Part shown: one piece after another, positions 29,129 to 37,175 of the stretch
Layout: every line of letters starts with the position of its first letter
Position numbering within the stretch: the stretch's first letter is position 1
DNA from: Planctomycetota bacterium
GTDB lineage: Bacteria > Planctomycetota > Phycisphaerae > Phycisphaerales > UBA1924
DNA: 64,000 nt
Assembly (NCBI GenBank): GCA_018242605.1
Contig: JAFEBP010000006.1
Span: forward strand, 1 to 64,000
Reading direction: 5' to 3'
Position numbers and translations under genes: made by a program
The notes under the pieces: generated by a model
The model's database searches: none
Told to the model about the DNA's origin: nothing
The model's input: the letters and a program-made list of their open reading frames with translations, nothing else

Positions 29129-30340
29129 TCAGTTCAGTGCACCGCTTCGAACCCGCACGCGGGCGCCGTCCGCGATCCGGTCGCTCGGGAACACGATGAC
29201 GGTTTCGCCAACCTTGAGACCGCTGAGAACCTGAGCTTCGCGGCTGGTCCTCTGTCCGATCTCGACGGGCCGCGTGCTCGCGAACCCGGCCTGAACAACG
29301 TAGACGGCCCAACCCTCACCGTGGCGGAAGAGGGCCCCGACCGGAACGCGCACCGCGTCGGGAGTCTCCCATACCGCGATGCGGGCTTCGACGCGGAAGT
29401 TGTCGCCCAGCGTGGGGCGGGCCGCGGGCGGGTCAAGGAAGTCGACGATCACGTTGACGCGCTGCTCCTCCACGCCCAACGCGGAGACCTTCATAAACCC
29501 GGACGGTTCAACCACGCGCACGATTCCCGAGAGTGGCTTCTCGCCGCCCCAACGCTCGAGCGACACTCGCTGACCCGGCCGGACCTTCACCGCCTGGTCG
29601 GACAGCACATCGAGTTCGACTTCAAGATTGTCCGGGCTGCCCACTTCCAACAGTTCATCCCCCGACGATACGACGCCCGCGCTCTCGTGCATCACACGCA
29701 GCGCCCTGCCGGAAATGGGCGAACGAATTTCGAACACGCTGCCGCTTGGTGATTCATCGGTGCGCTGCATCAACGCCGCCCGTGCCATCTCAACCTCGAA
29801 CTTGGCCATCTGCAGCGCAAACTTCGCGGCGTCGCGGGCGTGCTCACCGGACCGGACCATGATCAGTTCGTCCTCGAGTTCGTGAACATTCGAGCCGCCC
29901 GCTTCCGCGGCGGAACGGACTCGCTTGCTCTCGGCTTCGAGGTGATCGAGTTCCTCCTGCGCTCGCGCCACCTCCGGTTCGGCCTTGAGCACCGCCGATT
30001 CCGCCGCGCGGAGCCTCGCTTCGGCCTGAGCCCTGGTCCGCTCGTCGAGCAGCGTCGGATCGGTGGGGGCGATGCGGGCGAGCACGGTGGCGCCCGCGAT
30101 GACGGCGTCTCCCGGCTTGAGCGTGATCCGTTCGCACCGTCCGGCGAGCGGAGCGGAGACGACGTAGCGATCCTTGAGGCGAGTGCGGCCGTCCTCATCC
30201 GCCGTCACGAGCAGCGGGCCATGATCGATCGTGCTGACTTCGCACGGTGCCGCGGCGGGGCGCAGCGACCACCACACCCCTGCCCCCGCCGCCGCCAGCA
30301 CCAGGATCCACGCCAGGGTTGTGAATGGCTTTGAGTTCAT
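29129..30340 (-). CDS. HlyD/MacA-like periplasmic adaptor
   Basis: 403 aa. Membrane fusion protein of an ABC efflux system: one N-terminal membrane segment (LAWILVLAAAGAGVWW), a lipoyl/barrel-sandwich half with PLAGRCERITLKPGDAVIAG, a long charged coiled coil (about 100-190; EARLRAAESAVLKAEPE), the second lipoyl half IRSPISGRALRVMHESAG, and beta-barrel with SLERWGGEKPLSG and VEEQRVNVIVDF. It links the inner-membrane permease to an outer-membrane channel; no TolC-like gene is adjacent. ATG 30340 overlaps the permease stop (ATGA), with AAGGA 6 nt upstream. Confidence 0.9.
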   Translation of the reverse strand: MNSKPFTTLAWILVLAAAGAGVWWSLRPAAAPCEVSTIDHGPLLVTADEDGRTRLKDRYVVSAPLAGRCERITLKPGDAVIAGATVLARIAPTDPTLLDERTRAQAEARLRAAESAVLKAEPEVARAQEELDHLEAESKRVRSAAEAGGSNVHELEDELIMVRSGEHARDAAKFALQMAKFEVEMARAALMQRTDESPSGSVFEIRSPISGRALRVMHESAGVVSSGDELLEVGSPDNLEVELDVLSDQAVKVRPGQRVSLERWGGEKPLSGIVRVVEPSGFMKVSALGVEEQRVNVIVDFLDPPAARPTLGDNFRVEARIAVWETPDAVRVPVGALFRHGEGWAVYVVQAGFASTRPVEIGQRTSREAQVLSGLKVGETVIVFPSDRIADGARVRVRSGALN

Positions 30341-32706
30341 CCGGCGTCCTTGAGTGTCGCCAGCAGGTCCAGCCGCGCGAGGCCGCGGCGGACAAACCAG
30401 GCCGAGCACGCCGCCGCGCCCAGCGTCACCAATGCGCTCAGACTGTACGTTCGTACCGAAATGATCAATGGAAAGACGTAGCTTTCGGTCTGCAGCGCCC
30501 GCACCAGCCACCACGCCAGCGCCCGCCCCAGCGCCAGCCCAAGCGGGATCCCGATGAGCGTGAGAACCACGATCTCGCTGAGCAACATCCGCCCCACCTC
30601 GCCGCGGCCGAAGCCCAGCACCCGCAGGGTCGCCAACTCCCGCTGCTGTTCGGCGAGCGCAATACGCGCGGTGTTGTAGACGACGCCGAAGGCAATGATG
30701 CTGGCGAAGAGAGCGTGCAACACCGTGATGCGGGTGATGTTCTCGGCGATTGTCGCGCGGAAAGCCTCCAGCATGCCGCGCTTGCTGGTGGCCGCGGCGA
30801 CCATCGGCGTTTGCTTGAGGCGCTGGTACAACTCCCCGGCATTCAGGGCATCTTCAAGGACATACGCGCCGGTGACGGCGGGCCCCTCGCCCATGGCACG
30901 GCACAGGGCCGTGCGGTCCATGTACGCTGTGAGGCCCAGGTAGCCGGTGAAGACGCCCGACACGGCGATGTCGGTGGATCTGCGGCGGCCCTCGAGAAAA
31001 TCGGCCCTCACCGTCCCGCCCGGCTTCACTCCCAGCACGTCGGCGAGGCTCTGCGAGAGGAGCAGCCCTTGCGGGGGCACATCGACCGGTCGGGCGTCCG
31101 CGTCCAGCAGCCGGTGCAGCGTCGAACCGCGCTCGGTGCCCACGATGCCCAATCGCCGCGAGCGATGTTCGAAGTTCAGACGGGCCGCCGCCACGCGCAC
31201 GGGCTCGGCCGCGAGCATCGAGCCGCCGGCCATCATTCCCCTCAGCGAGTGCATCCCCGAGTCACTCACGGGCTCGTTGAACGTGACCGCCAGGTGGTAC
31301 CGCTGGCTGGCGGAGTACTCGCGATCGATCATGTGCTCCACGGCGTCGAGCGCGAAGTTGCTGAGCACGAGCACCGCCGCGGACATCGCGATGCCTAACG
31401 CACCCAGCGCGGATCGCCAGGGGTGGTTCTCGATCCCGCGCATCGCCATTCGCCAGCGAACCGGCAGGCCGCGCACGCCCAACCGTTCGAGCACGGTGGG
31501 GCTGAACTCGGTGGGGGCTTCGGGGCGCATCGCCTCGGCGGGCGAGAGATGCAAGGCCCATCGCAGCGCGCCCAGCACGCCGAGCACGCCCGATACCGCG
31601 GCGACGGTGACGCCAGTCACCACCGACCAGGGATCGACCCTGAACGCCAGGGTCGGGAACCGGAAGACCCGCACGTACACCGCGGCGAGATCGCGTCCGA
31701 GCGCCCATCCGACAGCGATGCCCAGCGTGCAGCCCGCGAGGCAGACCGCCAGGGCCATCAGCACGACGTGGCGGGCGAGGGCCGCGTTGGTGTAGCCGAA
31801 CGCCTTGAGTGTGGCCAGTTGCTCGCGCTGGGTGCGGACGAGCCGTCCGAGCACGACGTTCACCAGGAACGCCGCGACGCTGAGGAAGATCGCCGGCGTG
31901 AGCGATCCCATGACTTTCAACTGATCGAACTCGTCGCGGAGGTAGCGGTCGGAGATGTGGTCGGTGCGGTCGAACGCGCCCAGGCAGCCGTAGCGGTCCA
32001 TCAGGGCGTCCACGCCGAGGATCACATCGCGCGAGGTGGCCCGGTCGGCGAGGCGGATCGACACATCGTTGAAGGCGCCCTCCATGTCGAGGGCTTCGGC
32101 GAGCGTTGAGCGGCACATCCACAGCACCCCCGACCGCCGGTTGTCGGGCAGCATCTCGCCCGCCCGCACGTAGTACACGAACTCGGGCGCGAGCCCCACG
32201 CCCACGATCGTCAGGTCCTGCCACTTGCCGTTGATCACCGCGCCGAGCGTGCCGCCGGGGCGCAGGTGATTGGCTTCGGCGAAGGGCTCGCTGACGATCA
32301 CCTCGCCGGCGCGGCCCGGCTCGGGCATCCGGCCTATGCGCAGGTAAACCGCGTTGAGAGCCGGCTCGCCGGAGTCCGGGATGGACACCAGCCGGGCAGA
32401 GCCGGGCTCGGGCACGCCCGGGATACTGAGGTTCACATCATGCACGACGCGTGTTTGGACCGCGGTCACGGCAGGGAGGGCGGCGATGCGATCGGCGACA
32501 GATTCGGGCGCACGCTTGACCTGGGCGAAGACATCGGCGAAGCGCTGGCGTTCGTAGTAGGCGTCGCGGCTGCCTCGCAGCGAGGCGTTCATGGAGAACG
32601 CCATTACCATCGTTGCGACGCCCGCTCCCATCACCAGCGAGATGGCGCCCAGCGGCATTTTGAGCTGCCAGATATCCCGCAGGAGTTTGCGGTCAATGGC
32701 CCGCAT
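30337..32706 (-). CDS. FtsX-like ABC transporter permease (two FtsX modules)
   Basis: 789 aa. N-terminal helix ([20 protein letters not shown]), a MacB-type periplasmic core domain (about 40-240), a first FtsX transmembrane module (about 270-400), a second periplasmic core (about 440-640) and a second FtsX module (about 650-785) with [23 protein letters not shown] and [20 protein letters not shown]. The duplicated FtsX layout resembles DevC/LolE-like mechanotransmission permeases. Partner ATPase is 36 nt upstream and the adaptor gene overlaps its stop. Likely exports a lipid, glycolipid or peptide; the substrate is unknown. Confidence 0.9.
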   Translation of the reverse strand: MRAIDRKLLRDIWQLKMPLGAISLVMGAGVATMVMAFSMNASLRGSRDAYYERQRFADVFAQVKRAPESVADRIAALPAVTAVQTRVVHDVNLSIPGVPEPGSARLVSIPDSGEPALNAVYLRIGRMPEPGRAGEVIVSEPFAEANHLRPGGTLGAVINGKWQDLTIVGVGLAPEFVYYVRAGEMLPDNRRSGVLWMCRSTLAEALDMEGAFNDVSIRLADRATSRDVILGVDALMDRYGCLGAFDRTDHISDRYLRDEFDQLKVMGSLTPAIFLSVAAFLVNVVLGRLVRTQREQLATLKAFGYTNAALARHVVLMALAVCLAGCTLGIAVGWALGRDLAAVYVRVFRFPTLAFRVDPWSVVTGVTVAAVSGVLGVLGALRWALHLSPAEAMRPEAPTEFSPTVLERLGVRGLPVRWRMAMRGIENHPWRSALGALGIAMSAAVLVLSNFALDAVEHMIDREYSASQRYHLAVTFNEPVSDSGMHSLRGMMAGGSMLAAEPVRVAAARLNFEHRSRRLGIVGTERGSTLHRLLDADARPVDVPPQGLLLSQSLADVLGVKPGGTVRADFLEGRRRSTDIAVSGVFTGYLGLTAYMDRTALCRAMGEGPAVTGAYVLEDALNAGELYQRLKQTPMVAAATSKRGMLEAFRATIAENITRITVLHALFASIIAFGVVYNTARIALAEQQRELATLRVLGFGRGEVGRMLLSEIVVLTLIGIPLGLALGRALAWWLVRALQTESYVFPLIISVRTYSLSALVTLGAAACSAWFVRRGLARLDLLATLKDAG

Positions 32707-32742
32707 GGGAGCTCCGTTTGTGGCGGGATGGGTGATACGCGG

Positions 32743-33507
32743 TTACCACGTGAGCTCCTCCGGCGCGGCCCGTTGGGCGTTGCGCCGTTCGCCCGCGATT
32801 CTTCCGCCCGACATCGTCAGAACGCGGTCGGCCATGTCGGCGATCACGGCGTTGTGGGTGATGACCGCGGTGGTGGCTCCCAGTTCCCGGTTGACGCGTT
32901 CTAACGCCCGGAGCACGGCCGAACCGGTGCGGGCGTCCAGCGCGCCGGTGGGCTCGTCGCACAGCAGCACATCGGGCCGCTTGGCCACGGCGCGCGCGAT
33001 CGCCACGCGTTGCTGTTCTCCGCCGGAGAGTTGCGACGGGAAGTGGTCCATCCGGTCCGCGAGCCCGACGAGCGCGAGCGCTTCTTCCGGTCGCAGCGGT
33101 CGGTCGGAGATCTCGGTCACGAGCGCGACGTTTTCGCGGGCGGTGAGGCTGGGAAGCAGGTTGTAGAACTGGAAGACGAAGCCCACATGCTCGCGGCGGT
33201 AGCGTGTGAGCGTCGCGTCATCATGCTTCGAAAGATCGTGATCAAGAAACCAGACCGAACCGGTGGTGGGGGTGTCGAGCCCGCCCAGGATGTTCAGCAG
33301 CGTCGATTTGCCGCTGCCCGAAGGGCCGAGCAGCACGACGAACTCACCGGCGAAGAGGTCCAGATCCACACCCCGCAGCGCATGCACCTGCGTGCTTCCC
33401 ACTTGGTACACCTTGGTGAGGCCGCGGGCGCGGAACGTGGGAGTCGGTTGCGGGGGGGCAATCGCTTGGCCGAGTTCGATACCGGTATTGGCCGCGGAAC
33501 TGGCCAT
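32743..33507 (-). CDS. MacB/LolD-type ABC transporter ATP-binding protein
   Basis: 254 aa. Walker [10 protein letters not shown] at 61-69, Q-loop Q113 in VFQFYN, signature [11 protein letters not shown] at 160-170, Walker B plus D-loop [11 protein letters not shown] at 181-191, H-loop ITHN later. The preceding [12 protein letters not shown] matches the LolD/MacB class. The frame is open upstream to 33579, but ATG 33507 has GAGGA 8 nt upstream and leaves a normal N-terminus, so it was chosen. First gene of the three-gene efflux operon with the FtsX-like permease and HlyD-like adaptor; it energises export. Its promoter should lie in the 84 nt before it, shared in part with the NADAR gene end. 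Confidence 0.93.
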   Translation of the reverse strand: MASSAANTGIELGQAIAPPQPTPTFRARGLTKVYQVGSTQVHALRGVDLDLFAGEFVVLLGPSGSGKSTLLNILGGLDTPTTGSVWFLDHDLSKHDDATLTRYRREHVGFVFQFYNLLPSLTARENVALVTEISDRPLRPEEALALVGLADRMDHFPSQLSGGEQQRVAIARAVAKRPDVLLCDEPTGALDARTGSAVLRALERVNRELGATTAVITHNAVIADMADRVLTMSGGRIAGERRNAQRAAPEELTW

Positions 33508-33591
33508 CGGCAGATCCTCTGGGCCCCCGTGATGATGGCGGGATGAATTGTAAGCGGTGCGATCTCGTCCGGGCACCAACTGAACAGGGAT

Positions 33592-34074
33592 TCAAACCGA
33601 GCTCGAACTCTGCCTCGGTTGAGTCGGCGCGGCCCGCAGTTCCTCGCGGACCTGCTCCAGGAGCGCGCCGAGCCTGTTGAGCCCGGAGCCATCGCCGCCA
33701 TCGGCCCAGTAAGAATCAAGGTGCGTGTGCTCCACCAGCCGCGCGTGCCCCGTGGCCGTCAATCGCAGAGCCAGTTCCGCGTGCTGAGAAAACTTGGCCC
33801 GCAGCGCTCGCAGCATCACGATCTCTTTCAGTGTCGCCCAATCCGGGCGGACCAGATCGGGTCGGCGCTGACCGAGCCGCGCGGCCTTTGTCGCCGAACG
33901 TGCGGCGAAGATCTCTTGAGCGTACTGAGGGTCGGTGAACTTCTGAGCCTGGTAGTAGTGTTCGTTCGTCGGCCAGATGCGTCCGTCGATTTCGATGGGG
34001 TAGCGTGCCAGGTTCGAGAGGTAACCGTGCTCCTCTCGGCAGAAGTAGAAGCGGATGACGGTCGGTTCATTCAT
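33592..34074 (-). CDS. NADAR family protein
   Basis: 160 aa. Full-length NADAR domain: IRFYFCREEHGYLSNLARYPIEIDGRIWPTNEHYYQAQKF shown as YFCREEHGYLSNLARYPIE then WPTNEHYYQAQKF, followed by ATKAARLGQR and HLDSYWADGGDGSGLNRLG. NADAR enzymes (YbiA/RibX-like) hydrolyse N-glycosidic bonds of ADP-ribose-type or riboflavin-pathway intermediates, and some reverse ADP-ribosylation of nucleic acid. ATG 34074 was chosen because the conserved start follows directly; AAGGAG stands 12 nt upstream. It is alone in a region of accessory-looking genes; no ADP-ribosyltransferase toxin partner is seen next to it. Confidence 0.9.
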   Translation of the reverse strand: MNEPTVIRFYFCREEHGYLSNLARYPIEIDGRIWPTNEHYYQAQKFTDPQYAQEIFAARSATKAARLGQRRPDLVRPDWATLKEIVMLRALRAKFSQHAELALRLTATGHARLVEHTHLDSYWADGGDGSGLNRLGALLEQVREELRAAPTQPRQSSSSV

Positions 34075-34295
34075 GGCAGTGGCGACGCTCCTTACAGGCT
34101 GGGCGGCGCTCGTGGAACGTGATTGCAATCGCTTCGCCCACGCACACCCATCGAGGTGATGGAGAACTCGCGAAAACAATACCGAAGTCGACGATCGCCC
34201 GCGGTTCAAGCACCTGCGTCGATCAATCAAGAAATGCGACGAAAGTCACCACCTCGGCCCGCGTGGTCCAGATCGCTTCCGAAACCGTTGCGTCC

Positions 34296-34326
34296 AAAAA
34301 GACACAGCGGCCCGGGGGAGGGCCGC
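34296..34326 (-). terminator. intrinsic terminator downstream of the LuxR-type gene
   Basis: Reading the minus strand: GCGGCCC, a TCCCCC loop, GGGCCGC, then TGTGTCTTTTT. A perfect 7-bp GC stem with a T5 run 5 nt later. It ends the transcript that includes the HTH gene or any small RNA in its long 3' region. Confidence 0.75.
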
Positions 34327-34337
34327 CGTGCGCGGGC

Positions 34338-34360
34338 GGGGCACCCCAAAGGGGCGCCCC
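34338..34360. other. GC hairpin next to an AAAGGAGG/CCTCCTTT motif
   Basis: GGGGC-A-CCCC-AAA-GGGG-C-GCCCC folds to a 9-bp stem with one mismatch on either strand. Immediately to its right (34363-34370) the plus strand reads AAAGGAGG (Shine-Dalgarno) and the minus strand CCTCCTTT (anti-Shine-Dalgarno). Together with the terminator at 34296-34326 this gives two consecutive hairpins on the minus strand. Confidence 0.6.
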
Positions 34361-34491
34361 GGAAAGGAGGTCTAGAGAAATCCGCGACTCAGACAATACT
34401 TGTACTGAACAATTCTATGTCGCTGACGCCTATAGAGAAGGCTGCTTGATCCCCATAGTCAAGGTAAAAAATGACGTCTGGGTAAAAATCC

Positions 34492-34908
34492 TCAAGCCAC
34501 AGACAGGTTCTGAGCCAATGGACGAGCCTGGGTGAACACCACGTCAGAAATAGGCTGATGTGTGTTCGTAGTCTGGGAGGTGGCGGCGGGGCGAATCTGG
34601 AAGTTCGGAGTGGTTGAGGCCGGAGGCTGAGAGAACAACAGCACCAGCTGAACGCGGTTGTTCACGTTCAAGGCACTGTAAATGGCCTTGGTGTGGTCGT
34701 GCACAGTGTGACGGCTGCGACCGATTTTCTCGGCGATCTGCGGCTCGGTCAGGCCGGCGAGCAAGAACTCGAGAACGCGCTGTTGGGCGGTGCTGACCTT
34801 GGAGAGAAGGTCAGGGCGGCTCGCGGCGATAGTGGCGCCTGTGTTTTCAAAGCGGCCACCACCTGTCAGTGCTTCGCCGGACGCCGAGTTACTGTGAAGG
34901 GTCGTCAT
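34492..34908 (-). CDS. orphan LuxR-type helix-turn-helix protein
   Basis: 138 aa. A GerE/LuxR C-terminal DNA-binding domain occupies about residues 38-92: LSKVSTAQQRVLEFLLAGL, then TEPQIAEKIGRSRHTVHDHTKAIYSALNVNNRVQLVLLF. The Ser/Thr/Asn-rich flanks have no receiver, PAS or autoinducer-binding domain, so it must work as a constitutive or partner-controlled DNA binder. ATG 34908 has AGAGGA 7 nt upstream. A long 3' region with two hairpins and a terminator follows; an inverted repeat 200 nt upstream (35107-35135) is a possible operator. Targets unknown. Confidence 0.85.
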   Translation of the reverse strand: MTTLHSNSASGEALTGGGRFENTGATIAASRPDLLSKVSTAQQRVLEFLLAGLTEPQIAEKIGRSRHTVHDHTKAIYSALNVNNRVQLVLLFSQPPASTTPNFQIRPAATSQTTNTHQPISDVVFTQARPLAQNLSVA

Positions 34909-35382
34909 TGCTGTTCCTCTTGATCGGGGGGTCGGCTCATGGCGGTTCTCGAAGTGAGAGTGCTTCGATCCCAAACCACCAGCACGCCGATCCGGCGTGC
35001 CTTCCCACCAATGGGCCGTTCCTGAACGCCCGAAGTATCGGTGGCCCCCAGCATCGGCGGCGATAGGTAGTTCTACCCCAATCAGGGACAGAGCGGCCCG
35101 CTGTTTCGTAAGTCTTTATTGATTAAGAACTTACGTCAAATGCATCATCGGGACACTTCCCGGGGCAGGCCCGAGAAAAATCAATTCACTCATCAAGGTG
35201 TGTGAAATATGCGCTTCGCAACGCCTGAACTGGTGATTCGATACGGTTGTTCTACTGGTCGCGCTTCGTGCGAATTCCCTTGAGGAGGGGGCCTGCGGAG
35301 ATGCAATCGATCCTGAGCTCAACATCCGCGAGCTGCCAACGGGCACACTATCTCCGACGGTTTGGGGCGGAATGTGCGGCCC
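34909..35382. other. intergenic region upstream of the LuxR-type gene
   Basis: No gene supported. It holds a perfect 7-bp hairpin GCACGCC-GATCC-GGCGTGC (34982-35000) in what would be the mRNA leader of the HTH gene, and an inverted repeat at 35107-35135 in an AT-rich spot. Short rightward frames here, e.g. from ATG 35301, look like noncoding DNA or shadows of the following leftward gene. Confidence 0.5.
35107..35135. promoter_or_regulatory. inverted repeat, candidate operator
   Basis: CGTAAGT and ACTTACG are perfect 7-bp inverted arms around a 15-nt AT-rich centre (CTTTATTGATTAAGA), inside an otherwise GC-rich sequence, about 200 nt upstream of the LuxR-type gene. It could be a binding site for that or another dimeric regulator, or a weak hairpin. 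No experiment-like evidence from the sequence beyond symmetry. Confidence 0.35.
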
Positions 35383-35799
35383 TCACGCGGTCGGTAGAAA
35401 GTGCGTTACGTTACCGGCGCCGAGCCTCTGCGAAACGAATGTCCAGGTGTGCTCGAACTGGGGCTGGCCATGCAGCCGCTGCCATGGACCCCCCGGCCAA
35501 GCAATATCAACGATGAACTCACCAGGAGCATCGAGCCGCACAAAGCACGCTCCGGCCGCGATGCGCCGAACGCTGCCGCGCCCCGCGGAGAGTGAGCCCT
35601 CAAACCTGAGGTACAGACGCCGATGGTCGGCAATTCTGTCGGCCAGGAACGCGGCGGGTTCGCTGATGTCCAGCCGCTCGTGGACCCGGAAACACACCAG
35701 CGGTTGAACCTCGTCCCGTTCCAGCAGCCAGTCGAAATGCGAATCGCCGTCGGGTGTTGAATGTTCGAGAAGGACGGTCTGTTGGGGCGATGGGGGCAT
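35383..35799 (-). CDS. small LigD phosphoesterase-like (DNA polymerase ligase N) protein
   Basis: 138 aa. Resembles the stand-alone 3'-phosphoesterase-like domain of LigD: LLEHSTPDGDSHFDWLLERD near the start (conserved HxTPxGxxHFDWxL), FRVHERLD, then LADRIADHRRLYLRFEGSLS and GSVRRIAAGAC, ending with WPGGPWQRLHGQPQFEHTW. In full LigD this domain trims DNA 3' ends during end joining; in planctomycetes it is often a single-domain protein of unproven role. ATG 35799 was chosen over 35826 because the conserved part begins soon after it. Adjacent genes do not include Ku or a ligase. Confidence 0.8.
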   Translation of the reverse strand: MPPSPQQTVLLEHSTPDGDSHFDWLLERDEVQPLVCFRVHERLDISEPAAFLADRIADHRRLYLRFEGSLSAGRGSVRRIAAGACFVRLDAPGEFIVDIAWPGGPWQRLHGQPQFEHTWTFVSQRLGAGNVTHFLPTA

Positions 35800-35836
35800 G
35801 ATCCGCCGACATTCTAACCCGCTCAAAACAGCCGAC

Positions 35837-35858
35837 GGCCGCGCAGTGATGCGCGGCC
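35837..35858 (-). terminator. hairpin terminator after the HDOD gene
   Basis: A perfect 8-bp stem GGCCGCGC / GCGCGGCC with a 6-nt loop, 57 nt past the HDOD stop. Reading the minus strand it is followed by GTCGGCTGTTTT, a short T-run 8 nt after the stem, so termination is likely but not canonical. Confidence 0.55.
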
Positions 35859-35914
35859 GCCTGGAGGGAGAAAGAGAGAGTTTCTTCTGTCCGTTGCTTC
35901 TCGGCCGCGTCGGA

Positions 35915-36841
35915 CTACTCGAGCAGATTGCCCAAGGAGTTCACGTCGGCGGCCAGTTGATTCTTGATGACCTGGACCTGTTCAGCGGTGAGGCGGAGCG
36001 ATTCAAGGACCGCGGGGTCCGGGGCGAGGTCGCGGATGTCCGCGCGGAACCCCGCGCCCAGCTCGGCCGCGATGCGGTCGGCGACGTAGACGATCGCCGA
36101 GAGCGTCCGCTGCTCGAACGCCAACTCCATCGGTCGGTGGTGAAACCCGGTGACCGTGGAGAGGCTCTTGGGGAACTTCCATTTCTCGCACAGGCCTGCG
36201 CCGAAGTCCTGATGGGTGGCCCCGAAGTTCGCCAACTCGAGCGTCAGGAAGTCATTGGCGGGCGCGCCGCTCGCGTCGGGGCCCACGTCGTTGAGGACCT
36301 GGATGAGCTTGGAGCGATCCGCCTGCATCTCGACCATGACGCCGATGTCGTGGATGAGTCCGGCCAGAAATGCTTCGTCTGCAAGGCCGAGCTTCAGGGT
36401 GTTGGCGATCATCTTGCTGGCCGCCGCGACCACGTTGCTGTGCGTCCACAGGTCCTTCGCGGAGAAGGTGGGCGTGAGTTCGCCGCCCCTGAAGAGCTTC
36501 GCGAGGCTGGCGGCGATGGCGATGTTCTTGACGGCGTTAAGCCCGAGCATGACGATGGCGCGGTTGATGCTAGCGATCTGACCCGGCAGACCGTAGAACG
36601 ACGAGTTGACCACCTTGAGGATCCGGGCGCAGAGCGCCGGATCGGTCGAGATCACCTTGTTGAGGTCCTGCGCTGTGCTCTTGGGGCTCTCCACGAGCTC
36701 GACGATTTTCATCGTGATCTCGGGGAGCGTCGCGATATGGCTGATCTCGCGGATTGCTTCCGAAACGACGGCCTCCGTCGCCGGCGCAGTCGGCGTGGTG
36801 GAGGTGGTCTTGGAGGTGGTTTGTGCTGTCGCGACGCTCAT
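35915..36841 (-). CDS. HDOD domain signalling protein
   Basis: 308 aa. After a Thr/Ala-rich, probably disordered N-terminus (residues 1-30), an HDOD domain fills about 30-235: LPEITMKIVELVESPKSTAQ, ARILKVVNSSFYGLPGQIASI, AIVMLGLNAVKNIAIA and the HD-like FLAGLIHDIGVMVEM. HDOD domains lack the full HD phosphohydrolase site and act in c-di-GMP-linked or stress signalling, often with partner proteins; nothing here shows a ligand. The start ATG 36841 was chosen because the upstream extension is Arg/Ser-rich; GGAG lies 11 nt upstream. A hairpin terminator follows. Confidence 0.9.
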   Translation of the reverse strand: MSVATAQTTSKTTSTTPTAPATEAVVSEAIREISHIATLPEITMKIVELVESPKSTAQDLNKVISTDPALCARILKVVNSSFYGLPGQIASINRAIVMLGLNAVKNIAIAASLAKLFRGGELTPTFSAKDLWTHSNVVAAASKMIANTLKLGLADEAFLAGLIHDIGVMVEMQADRSKLIQVLNDVGPDASGAPANDFLTLELANFGATHQDFGAGLCEKWKFPKSLSTVTGFHHRPMELAFEQRTLSAIVYVADRIAAELGAGFRADIRDLAPDPAVLESLRLTAEQVQVIKNQLAADVNSLGNLLE

Positions 36842-37175
36842 GTTCGGGAGCTCCGGTGACCGCACGGACGGACGCGCGGCGCACGACAAATCGGCATAAA
36901 CACGCGCGGACTTTGGCTTTGCACGCTGCGCCCATCTCTTTGATTCGGCCCGACGAAGGGATTGCGCGGCCACGGGAAGAAGCATGGCCGATAACCCAAG
37001 ATGCGGGTGAACACCGGCGAACCTGACTGTTCGAGATGGGCATGAAACGCTTACAATTGTTCAAAAAGTGCTGTTTTTGTGGCGAATTGCACTGCCTCAC
37101 ATATGATTGAACCGTGCGTGGCGGCGTTCCGCCGCCACCATCAAGCACTCGCTGTTCCAGTACCGCTCACCACTC
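36842..37175. other. divergent intergenic region
   Basis: Separates the leftward HDOD gene from the rightward dockerin protein. 37045-37085 is AT-rich (CAATTG, AAAAAG, TTTTTG) and must hold promoters for one or both, but I cannot point to a convincing -35/-10 pair. No gene seen. Confidence 0.5.

Larger units (their letters stand above)
34075..34491. other. intergenic region with low-GC segment
   Basis: No confident gene. 34375-34500 is much less GC-rich than its surroundings. A plus-strand frame reaching a stop at 34533-34535 reads like a protein (FYVADAYREGCLIPIVKVKN, then DVWVKILKPQ) and follows AAAGGAGG, but lacks a standard start codon at the right distance and overlaps the HTH gene on the other strand. 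On the minus strand the same DNA is the 3' region of the HTH gene with two hairpins; it may hold a small RNA. Confidence 0.45.

Noticed and set aside
34363..34380. 16S rRNA 3' end because of AAAGGAGG/CCTCCTTT
   Set aside because: No match to rRNA beyond the eight bases.
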